Origin: Cellulomonas fulva
GTDB lineage: Bacteria; Actinomycetota; Actinomycetes; Actinomycetales; Cellulomonadaceae
Assembly (NCBI RefSeq): GCF_018531375.1
Contig: NZ_JAHBOH010000001.1
Span: 1,364,001 to 1,428,000, forward strand
Direction of reading: 5' to 3'
DNA: 64,000 nucleotides
Positions 58,402-64,000 of this stretch are shown here, one piece after another. The stretch's first letter is position 1; every line of letters starts with the position of its first letter. The notes below the pieces were generated by a model. That model was given only the letters and a program-made list of their open reading frames with translations. It did not search any database and was not told the origin of the DNA. Position numbers and translations under genes: made by a program.

Positions 58402-59172
58402 ATGTGGAGCTGGCGGGTGCGATCTCTGGCTGCGCTCGGCCTGCTAACGGTTGCCGGAGCAGTCGTCACCGCCCTGATCGAGACCGGGCCGCTTGCGGCC
58501 TGGAAGCCTGCTCAGGCGGCGATCGCGGTCGCCACGGCGGGCGTTGGCGGCCTCACCACGTTCGTTACTGCTGCCTTCGAAGGGACGCACGAGCGCCGCG
58601 CACGTCGGCGATCGGACATCGAACGACTCCAACGTGGCCTCGAGTGGAACCTGTTCAAGAACGACAGGATCTCGCCCTTCGATGTTGGCCTCGCGGTGTG
58701 GATGCCACGGAGGCGATGGCTGTTCGCGCGCCACCCCCCGAAGATCAGCGACAAGCTCTACCGATCCCGCTCGCGCAACCGACACACTTCCACTGGCATC
58801 GTTTGGCGAGTGGGCATGGGCGTCATCGGACGCTGTATCGAGACGGGCGACATCGTGGGTGTCGACCTGCAGGACCTATGGGCGGGCCTCCGAGGCTGCG
58901 ACGAACCGACCTGGCTGGCTCAGCCTGAGGTGACCGTCCGTCAGCGGCTCACGTTCGAGGACTTCAACAAGGCTCAGGCATCCGGAAGCGTCATCCCGGG
59001 GGGTCACTTGAACTACGTGCTAGCCGTGCCGATCCTCAAGGAAGGGCGCCGCAAGCCGCTCGGATGTGTTGCGCTCGACCTGCCGCCGGACCTTGTGCCG
59101 GCTGGCGTGTCAGAGGGGCACTACATAGTGGAGGGACTCCGAGGGATCGCCGATCTCCTCGGATCGGAGTAG
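58402..59172 (+). CDS. Two-TM membrane protein with GAF-like domain
   Basis: A 256-residue protein of unknown family. Helices at about 8-25 (AALGLLTVAGAVVTALIE) and 36-57 (AQAAIAVATAGVGGLTTFVT) are followed by a basic cytoplasmic start (RRARRRSDIERLQRGLEW). The remaining part looks like a GAF sensor: IVWRVGMGVIGRCIETGDIV, LNYVLAVPILKEG and RRKPLGCVALDLPPD. It lies in the restriction-modification island, so a signalling or defence role is possible but unproven. A small gene follows 21 bp later. Confidence 0.68.
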   Translation: MWSWRVRSLAALGLLTVAGAVVTALIETGPLAAWKPAQAAIAVATAGVGGLTTFVTAAFEGTHERRARRRSDIERLQRGLEWNLFKNDRISPFDVGLAVWMPRRRWLFARHPPKISDKLYRSRSRNRHTSTGIVWRVGMGVIGRCIETGDIVGVDLQDLWAGLRGCDEPTWLAQPEVTVRQRLTFEDFNKAQASGSVIPGGHLNYVLAVPILKEGRRKPLGCVALDLPPDLVPAGVSEGHYIVEGLRGIADLLGSE

Positions 59173-59193
59173 GCATAGGTGAGGGAGGGCGAG

Positions 59194-59400
59194 ATGGACA
59201 GCAGCAGCGGCGCAACGCTCCACGAGCCGCGCCACCGGGCGAGCACGTCGTTCGTCATCCGCGGGGCGCAGAGGCTTGACGCGCCTCCGTCGTCGTTGGT
59301 CACAGCGCTTCGCGAGCTCGGCGACAGCGAAGGCGAGAAGAGCCTGGTCAGCGCGTACGCGACCAACGGGCCAGCGGCGCGTTCATCGCGTACGCGGTAG
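59194..59400 (+). CDS. Small hypothetical protein downstream of the GAF-like gene
   Basis: A 68-residue frame (MDSSSGATLHEPRHRASTSF, VIRGAQRLDAPPSSLVTALR and ELGDSEGEKSLVSAYAT). GGGAGGGCGAG stands right before ATG 59194, so it is probably translated. Spacing of 21 bp suggests an operon with the membrane protein. No family is recognised. Confidence 0.55.
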   Translation: MDSSSGATLHEPRHRASTSFVIRGAQRLDAPPSSLVTALRELGDSEGEKSLVSAYATNGPAARSSRTR

Positions 59401-59516
59401 ACGCGGCGTACGCAGTCCCGTATCGTTTCCAGTGCCCAAGGCAGTAGCCGAGGGAAGTCGAAGGCTCGAGACCCGTCCGGACGGTCGTGGCGCTCGGGCC
59501 TTACGCATGTCCGGGG

Positions 59517-60038
59517 TCAGACGTCCACGATCTTCGTGACGAGCGGCATCGCCCGGCTGCGGAAGTCCCCGCCGCGCGCGTACGCCCACCCGATCGCATC
59601 AGGGACCGCCAACAGCGGCTCGGCCGCCGCGAGACGGTGCTCGTACTGGACACGCTCGGTGCAGCGGAGCTCGCGAACCAGGCGGAAGAGCTGCTGGCGG
59701 TCCCGCGCGTCCTGCGACTCGTCGCACTCGAACGTCACCCGCGCGGTCGGCTCGAACGCCAACGGACGGACCAGCTTGTCGATGCAAGCCTCACGGGCGG
59801 CGATGTTCGTCTTGTAGCCGACGGCGCGATAGATCGTCGCTCGCAGCCCGGCTCTCTCGAACGCGCTCAGGATCGTTCGCCGACGCCCGTCGGTCTCCGT
59901 CTTCATGTGGATGCGGCTCTGCTTAGGCAGGTGGAGGGCGCGAACGGCGCCTCTGGCCGCGCCCAGGTCAGCGGGCAGCACGACACTCGCGACGAGCAGG
60001 TACGGACCTGCCTTCGACTCGTCCACGAACACGTGCAC
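59517..60038 (-). CDS. DUF3800-like protein
   Basis: A 173-residue protein that begins VHVFVDESKAGPYLLVASVV, the VFVDESG-type start of the DUF3800 family (a RNase H-like fold common on mobile elements). KQSRIHMKTETDGRRRTIL, VTFECDESQDARDRQQLFR and EPLLAVPDAIGWAYARGGDF agree with that layout, with an acidic residue in each. GTG 60038 follows AAGGAGCTTGTCA. The role is not known; DUF3800 is often near defence genes. Confidence 0.7.
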   Translation of the reverse strand: MHVFVDESKAGPYLLVASVVLPADLGAARGAVRALHLPKQSRIHMKTETDGRRRTILSAFERAGLRATIYRAVGYKTNIAAREACIDKLVRPLAFEPTARVTFECDESQDARDRQQLFRLVRELRCTERVQYEHRLAAAEPLLAVPDAIGWAYARGGDFRSRAMPLVTKIVDV

Positions 60039-60229
60039 TGACAAGCTCCTTGCTCTCGTGTACTGGGCCCGTGACCCTAACCGGCGGCCTGTCACTCGGC
60101 CCACGTCTTGCGCTTCCTGCGGTAGCAGAGACAAGCACGACACCCGGCCCAATGTCTCGTCCTCGGCCGGAACGACGTTCTTGGCAGGTGATGAGCGTGT
60201 CCGGGCGCTGGGCATGTCCTACGGCGTCG
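60039..60229. other. Intergenic, nothing recognised
   Basis: Short gap between the DUF3800-like gene and the next minus-strand gene. No promoter or hairpin stands out. Confidence 0.4.
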
Positions 60230-60565
60230 TCACTGGTAGATCGGCTGGGTGCTCCACCACTGCTCGAGGAGCTCGCAGATGAGCGCGTCGTGCTGTTCGT
60301 GCCGGATACCGAGCGGGGTGCCCCACTCGTGGCCGTATGCCTCGAACTCGCGGACGGCGCGCCACCCGCCGGCGACCGTCGGGTGGTAGTCGTGGCACCC
60401 GCCGGAACCCCCGTTGGCGACCGTGGCGACGTGCACCCCATCGCGAAGGAGGTGCGCTTCGAATCGGGGCGTCTCCCACCCGCCAGCGAAGCGCACCCGA
60501 CGCAGCGTGTAAGGGCAGTCGTCGGGGATCGGGCGCGGTGCGTCGTCGTCGAGCTCGTCGGTCAT
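60230..60565 (-). CDS. Hypothetical mobile-element protein, 111 residues
   Basis: Unrecognised acidic protein (CPYTLRRVRFAGGWETPRF, GVHVATVANGGSGGCHDYHP and EWGTPLGIRHEQHDALIC). Its ATG at 60565 follows GAGGAGCACCCG, a clear ribosome site. It sits in a run of small minus-strand genes typical of plasmid or phage accessory DNA. Function unknown. Confidence 0.6.
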   Translation of the reverse strand: MTDELDDDAPRPIPDDCPYTLRRVRFAGGWETPRFEAHLLRDGVHVATVANGGSGGCHDYHPTVAGGWRAVREFEAYGHEWGTPLGIRHEQHDALICELLEQWWSTQPIYQ

Positions 60566-60628
60566 CGGGTGCTCCTCGGGTCAGAGTCGGGTGTTTGTGC
60601 AGGTCAGGTAGGGGACCGGAAACTCCGA

Positions 60629-60880
60629 TCAGGAGTCGGGCGTCCTCACCCAGCCGGGCCGCTCGAGCGAGACACGGATGCGCTCCGCGTCGGCATCCGC
60701 GAGATCGTCGGTGACCTCGATCGGCTGGTCGTGCTCGTCGTACATGAACATGAACTCCGGCTCCCATGCGGCGGGTGCGTCAGCGGCGTCGGCCACGTCG
60801 ATGTCGTAGGTGACGGTCCCGTCGTCGTGCACCGTGACGAAGACGGGCAGGCCGATTGCGTAGGTCCGGGGCGCGGTCAT
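60629..60880 (-). CDS. Hypothetical 83-residue protein
   Basis: Small beta-rich acidic protein (TYAIGLPVFVTVHDDGTVTY, EFMFMYDEHDQPIEVTDD). ATG 60880 overlaps the stop of the VbhA-like gene as ATGA, and GGAGACCCG precedes it. It is the last member of the resolvase-led chain of overlapping genes. No family is recognised. Confidence 0.6.
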   Translation of the reverse strand: MTAPRTYAIGLPVFVTVHDDGTVTYDIDVADAADAPAAWEPEFMFMYDEHDQPIEVTDDLADADAERIRVSLERPGWVRTPDS

Positions 60881-61071
60881 CGGGTCTCCTGAGAGTCGGT
60901 CGGGTACTGCTGGTCAATCCACGTCTGCAGGTCGTCGAGCGTGATCTCCCCCGCGACCCACGCAGCGCACATCGCTTCGAGTTCGGGGTCTGGCTCGTGC
61001 CCAGCCAGCCGAGCGGACGCCAGCGCCCCAGCGGCGATCCGTGCGCGTTCCGCTTGGTCGGGGGTGCTCAA
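60877..61071 (-). CDS. VbhA-like antitoxin domain protein
   Basis: A 64-residue protein that matches the small VbhA/Fic-antitoxin type: ARIAAGALASARLAGHEPDP, ELEAMCAAWVAGEITLDDLQ and a short acidic end. VbhA proteins block Fic AMP-transferases, but no Fic domain (HxFx(D/E)GNGR) is seen nearby. The TTG at 61071 overlaps the previous stop (TTGA) and is the only start that keeps just the domain. The toxin partner may be absent or distant. Confidence 0.6.
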   Translation of the reverse strand: MSTPDQAERARIAAGALASARLAGHEPDPELEAMCAAWVAGEITLDDLQTWIDQQYPTDSQETR

Positions 61072-61385
61072 CGCTCGCGCCTCGACCGCTGGAGCATGAC
61101 CCACGCGACCACGCTTCCGGCGATGCAGCGCGCATCTGAGCACCGCTCCAAACCCGCCAGCGGCCCGGCCGCGATGAGCCGACGCGAGCCGTCCTGGTGG
61201 ACCGTCACCGCATAGCTCATATCGGCCACATCGAGCCAGGCCACGACCCCGGCGCGATCGTCGAGGATCAGCGCCACCCACGCCGAGCCGTCGTCCACCA
61301 GCTCGGGCATCGCGCCGATCCCCGAACCCATCAGCGACGTCGCGATCCCCGCCGCGAGGACCGCGCCGCTCGTCGTGGCGCTCAA
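61068..61385 (-). CDS. Hypothetical 105-residue protein in a TTGA chain
   Basis: Unknown protein (SGAVLAAGIATSLMGSGIGA, SAWVALILDDRAGVVAWLDV, VTVHQDGSRRLIAAGPLAGL and RCSDARCIAGSVVAWVML). The N-terminus is a hydrophobic stretch that could be a weak signal or membrane helix. Its TTG at 61385 overlaps the resolvase stop as TTGA, and its stop overlaps the next TTG in the same way. Two consecutive TTGA couplings are unusual. Confidence 0.55.
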   Translation of the reverse strand: MSATTSGAVLAAGIATSLMGSGIGAMPELVDDGSAWVALILDDRAGVVAWLDVADMSYAVTVHQDGSRRLIAAGPLAGLERCSDARCIAGSVVAWVMLQRSRRER

Positions 61386-61967
61386 CGGGCAACTGCCGGG
61401 GCACGGCGGTCGTCGATCGCCGCGTAGACGGTCGTCCTGCTGACACCGAGCGTGCGGGCCACCTGAGAGACGGACGTGCCCGTCGCGAGCATGCTGCGCG
61501 CCGCATCGATGCGCTCGGGTGACATCACAGGAGGACGACCGCCAACCCGGCCACGAGCACGCGCCGAAGCCAGGCCGCTCTTCGTGCGCTCGACCAGGAT
61601 CTCCCGCTCGAGCTCTGCCAGCGCCGCCAGGATCGTGAGTATGAGCCCGCCCATCGGGCCCGCGCTCTCGCTCGTGTCGATGCCCTGCGTCAGGCTCCGG
61701 AGTCCGATGCCACGGACGGCAAAGTCGTCGAGCACGAGCGCGAGCAGGTTGCGCACCGAGCGCCCCGCGCGGCTCAACTCCGTGACGACGATTGTCTCCA
61801 CTGCGCGCGTACCCGAGCATGAGGTCCCACTGCGGCCTGCTGGCCTTCGTGCCCGAGACGCCACGATCGACCCACACCCGCTCGCATCCGGCGGCCGTCA
61901 GCTCGTCCACCTGCCGCTGCGGGTCCTGATCCGGTCGGCTCGTCCTTGCGTACCCCAGGAGTGCCAC
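61382..61967 (-). pseudogene. Serine recombinase (resolvase/invertase), frameshifted
   Basis: Frame 1 from GTG 61967 has the catalytic start LLGYARTSRPDQDPQRQVDE and GVSGTKASRPQWDLMLGYAR. The frame then breaks near 61797; frame 2 resumes TIVVTELSRAGRSVRNLLAL and continues through AALAELEREILVERTKSGLA to the helix-turn-helix SVSQVARTLGVSRTTVYAAI. Reading ...GGAGAC-AC-AATC... would restore the family sequence, so a 2-bp deletion is the simplest cause. GAGGTGAT precedes the start. It heads the chain of small genes. Confidence 0.8.
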
Positions 61968-62193
61968 CGCGCATCACCTCGACTCTCGAGCACCTGTTCG
62001 ATTCGAGGTCGACAGAGAACCGGCAACGACGCGATCTGTCCAACTAACGGTCGGGTGAAGTTCCTTAACACCTGCGGTTTCCCACACGTTTGCTGAACAA
62101 CCGGCCACCCGAGACCGCGACGACGTCGAGAAGTGTTCAGTCATCGCTCGTTTAATGAGCAAGAGTGAGCAGCATCGCTGGCACGATTGACTC
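61968..62193. promoter_or_regulatory. Divergent promoter region, AT-rich
   Basis: This 226-bp gap separates the resolvase pseudogene and the HEPN-like gene, which point apart. It is locally AT-rich, with GCTC-gtttaat-GAGC near 62145 and TTTAAT as a possible -10 box for the plus-strand gene. No clear palindrome of regulator size is seen. Confidence 0.35.
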
Positions 62194-63108
62194 GTGACCG
62201 AGCACACCTTCTACAGCGATCGCCTCAACGGGCCGCCGCCCGCGATCCACGACACTCTTCCCGCGACGGCGTCGAGGGGACTGCTGAGCCTGCTCGACAC
62301 GAAGATCAACGCGAACTGGCTCGCGAAGGAGTTTCCCGAGCGCTGCCCGGACGGGCACGGCACCTACGACACCGATGTCGCTGCGCTGGCCGCGAACCTC
62401 CAAGCGCTCGTTCCCGGGGCGCCCTGGCCGCTTCTGCACCCAGACGCGGCAGTGGGCGACGAGACTGTCTTTGACGTGGTCGAGTACGCCGCGGCCCGCG
62501 TGGCGGAACCTGTGAACCTTCAGTACCACAGCTTCTTCGGCCACTACGAGCTGCGCTTCAACGACGACGAGGGCCGGGCGAAGTTCCGCTCCGACGTCAA
62601 CGCGATCCTGCAGCGGGGTCGGACGATGTACGAGCTCACGGAGAACGGCGAGGTGCATCGCCGCGGTACCGCTGAGGTGCAGTCCGTCATGGCAGGTCTG
62701 AACCCGGCGTCGGGCGACGCGCGCCTGGACGAGCTGATCGGCGAAGCTCGATCCCTCTACACGTCGCATCGCGCAAGCGATCGAGCGGTCGCGCTCGAGC
62801 GGCTATGGGACGCGTTCGAACGTCTGAAGACGATCGACCTGCCAGGTGGCGACAAGAAGCTGAGCATCGAGAAGCTGCTCAGCAACCTCGACGCCACTTG
62901 GCGACCCACGATCGAGGCGGAAATGACGACCCTGACGAATCTCGGCAACAACTTTGCTATCCGGCACCACGAGACGAGGACGACGCCGGTGCCCGAGGGC
63001 AGCGCCAGTGACTACCTCTTCGCGCGGATGGGAGCTCTGATCACTGAGCTGCTGGCGGCGAGCCGACGGCTCCGACCGGCCGCGACCGTGAACCCGTGGG
63101 ACTTGTGA
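62194..63108 (+). CDS. HEPN-like hypothetical protein, possible abortive-infection type
   Basis: A 304-residue protein without a confident family. The C-terminal part, EAEMTTLTNLGNNFAIRHHE, then SASDYLFARMGALITELL, resembles HEPN-like ends I associate with abortive-infection proteins, where IRHHE and YLFxRMxxLI recur. The middle is helical (DARLDELIGEARSLYTSHRA, RAVALERLWDAFERLKTIDL). GTG 62194 is used. Context in an island of defence-type genes favours a protective role, but the link is inference. Confidence 0.6.
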   Translation: MTEHTFYSDRLNGPPPAIHDTLPATASRGLLSLLDTKINANWLAKEFPERCPDGHGTYDTDVAALAANLQALVPGAPWPLLHPDAAVGDETVFDVVEYAAARVAEPVNLQYHSFFGHYELRFNDDEGRAKFRSDVNAILQRGRTMYELTENGEVHRRGTAEVQSVMAGLNPASGDARLDELIGEARSLYTSHRASDRAVALERLWDAFERLKTIDLPGGDKKLSIEKLLSNLDATWRPTIEAEMTTLTNLGNNFAIRHHETRTTPVPEGSASDYLFARMGALITELLAASRRLRPAATVNPWDL

Positions 63109-63190
63109 GCGCTCCCGCCCGCTGCTCCAGGTCGTAGCGAGGCGCGCGCGTCGAGACCGCGATGTCGGTGCTCCCTGCGATCGTTGGGGA

Positions 63191-63391
63191 GTGGATGGAT
63201 GGAGCCTCGCGCGCGCGGTCGCACCGCTGCTGCCGCGTGCGTTGGCGACGTTGGCGTGCGGTGCCGTGTTGGCGTGGATGGTCATGACTGGTGACTACCG
63301 ACTCGTCGCCGCAGCGATGGATGGCGGGGTCGACGCCGTCAGGGACTGGACTGGTCTGTACGACTCGCTCACGCGGATCGTGACGCCGTGA
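63191..63391 (+). CDS. Small transmembrane protein
   Basis: A 66-residue protein with one strong helix (ALATLACGAVLAWMVMTGDY) and a charged C-terminus ending DSLTRIVTP. GTG 63191 is the only in-frame start near GGGGA, which lies very close to it, so the exact start is uncertain. Its TGA stop overlaps the next GTG as GTGA. The coupling supports a real gene pair. Confidence 0.5.
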   Translation: MDGWSLARAVAPLLPRALATLACGAVLAWMVMTGDYRLVAAAMDGGVDAVRDWTGLYDSLTRIVTP

Positions 63392-64000
63392 CAACGACTG
63401 GCCGTTACGACTGGTTGCCAGATCACCAGCTGCACGTGGTCGCGACACTGGCTCACGCCGACCACCTGATCGAACTCGCGGCCGAGACGCTCCGCCCCGT
63501 CCTGCGCGACGGTGCCGTGGAGCTGCACGACCGTTACGAAGGTGGACTGTGCCTGGCCACGGTGAAGGCGGTCAAGCCGATCCCGCCCGCCGTGAGCCGC
63601 TACACCGCTGACGCTCTGACTCAACTGCGCGCTGCGCTCGAGCATGTGCTGTTCGTGGAGGTTGAGCGGGCGACTGGCCGAGACCTGACGGAGAGCGAGG
63701 CACGCGCGATCGAGATGCCCGCGTGCACGGACGCCGACGACTTCGGCAAGTGGCTGAACGACGGTCGCCGCAAGAAGCTGTCAGCGCTGCGAGACGGAAC
63801 CAGGCTGGTCAAGCGCATCCGTGAGCTCCAGCCCTACAACCTGCGGAAGCAGCCAGATCAGCACCCGTTGAGGCTGCTGGTCGCGCACACGAACCTCGCG
63901 AAGCATCGCGCGCCGCTCGTTGCCGCGACACGCGTGGGACGCGTCATCCCGGACTCGATGCCGCCGGGCGTGGAGATCCCCGAACCGAGCGGCCAACCTG
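63388..64000 (+). CDS. Partial hypothetical protein with RX4H motif
   Basis: Open from GTG 63388 to the window edge, at least 204 codons, no stop reached. The N-terminal half is helical (LPDHQLHVVATLAHADHLIE). The segment TADALTQLRAALEHVLFVEV contains R-x4-H (RAALEH), as in HEPN RNases and related accessory-element proteins. Later parts are WLNDGRRKKLSALRDGTRLV and LRLLVAHTNLAKHRAPLVAA. It is coupled to the upstream TM protein. Function unknown. Confidence 0.6.
   Translation, partial: MTTTGRYDWLPDHQLHVVATLAHADHLIELAAETLRPVLRDGAVELHDRYEGGLCLATVKAVKPIPPAVSRYTADALTQLRAALEHVLFVEVERATGRDLTESEARAIEMPACTDADDFGKWLNDGRRKKLSALRDGTRLVKRIRELQPYNLRKQPDQHPLRLLVAHTNLAKHRAPLVAATRVGRVIPDSMPPGVEIPEPSGQP

Overview
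The window is chromosomal DNA of a high-GC actinobacterium. Codons end almost always in G or C, GTG starts are common, GTGA/ATGA start-stop overlaps are frequent, and several actinobacterial families appear (DUF2510 PGWY proteins, LytR_C, an F420-type LLM oxidoreductase, Tat-exported glycosidases, a sortase-anchored surface protein). The carbohydrate-active gene content fits a Cellulomonas-like genus, but this is inference from content, not a sequence comparison.

Region 1 (1-14.9 kb) is core metabolism: a rhamnose operon (rhaI-rhaB-rhaM), a GNAT acetyltransferase, a DUF1540 protein, two APH-type phosphotransferases, a very large ECF-sigma/anti-sigma/extracellular fusion (6.8-11.0 kb), an SDR protein, upp, tadA and a sirtuin. 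Region 2 (14.9-17.1 kb) starts with tRNA-Ser(CGA) and ends with a degenerate copy of that tRNA's 3' end. Between them are transposase scraps and one orphan gene, so it looks like a decayed integrated element. Just beyond it is a 53-bp sequence made of three segments followed by their reverse complements in the same order.

Region 3 (17.3-29.1 kb) holds membrane proteins, a GGDEF protein, a two-component system translationally coupled to a membrane protein, a lipoprotein, a flavodoxin-like reductase, a succinate-semialdehyde dehydrogenase, a formaldehyde dehydrogenase-like enzyme, and an MFS exporter divergent from its TetR regulator with a visible operator in the exporter promoter. Region 4 (29.2-44.9 kb) is the cell surface: a 2352-residue LPxTG protein, an L,D-transpeptidase, a tyrosine phosphatase, and a coupled pair of exported proteins (a GH127 beta-L-arabinofuranosidase and a multidomain protein ending in a HExxH metalloprotease-like domain) closed by a strong terminator. 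Region 5 (45.0-54.8 kb) has an FtsH-like AAA protease, an Nei-type glycosylase coupled to an LLM oxidoreductase, a GT87 mannosyltransferase, an NCS2 uracil permease, a LytR_C protein, a DksA-like protein lacking two zinc cysteines, and a DinB protein.

Region 6 (about 55.2 kb to the window end) is a genomic island. Its left edge carries an antisense fragment matching the 3' end of a tRNA-Ser. It then holds a C5-methyltransferase, a putative restriction enzyme and Vsr; a two-TM plus GAF-like membrane protein with a small partner; a DUF3800-like protein; a frameshifted serine resolvase followed by three small genes chained by 4-bp overlaps (one VbhA-antitoxin-like); a HEPN-like protein; and a small TM protein coupled to a partial protein with an RX4H motif that runs off the window. 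Base composition is less extreme here than in the core. The best places to look for an undescribed system are the unassigned gene pairs of this island, the sigma-factor fusion, and the segment-wise inverted element at 17.2 kb.
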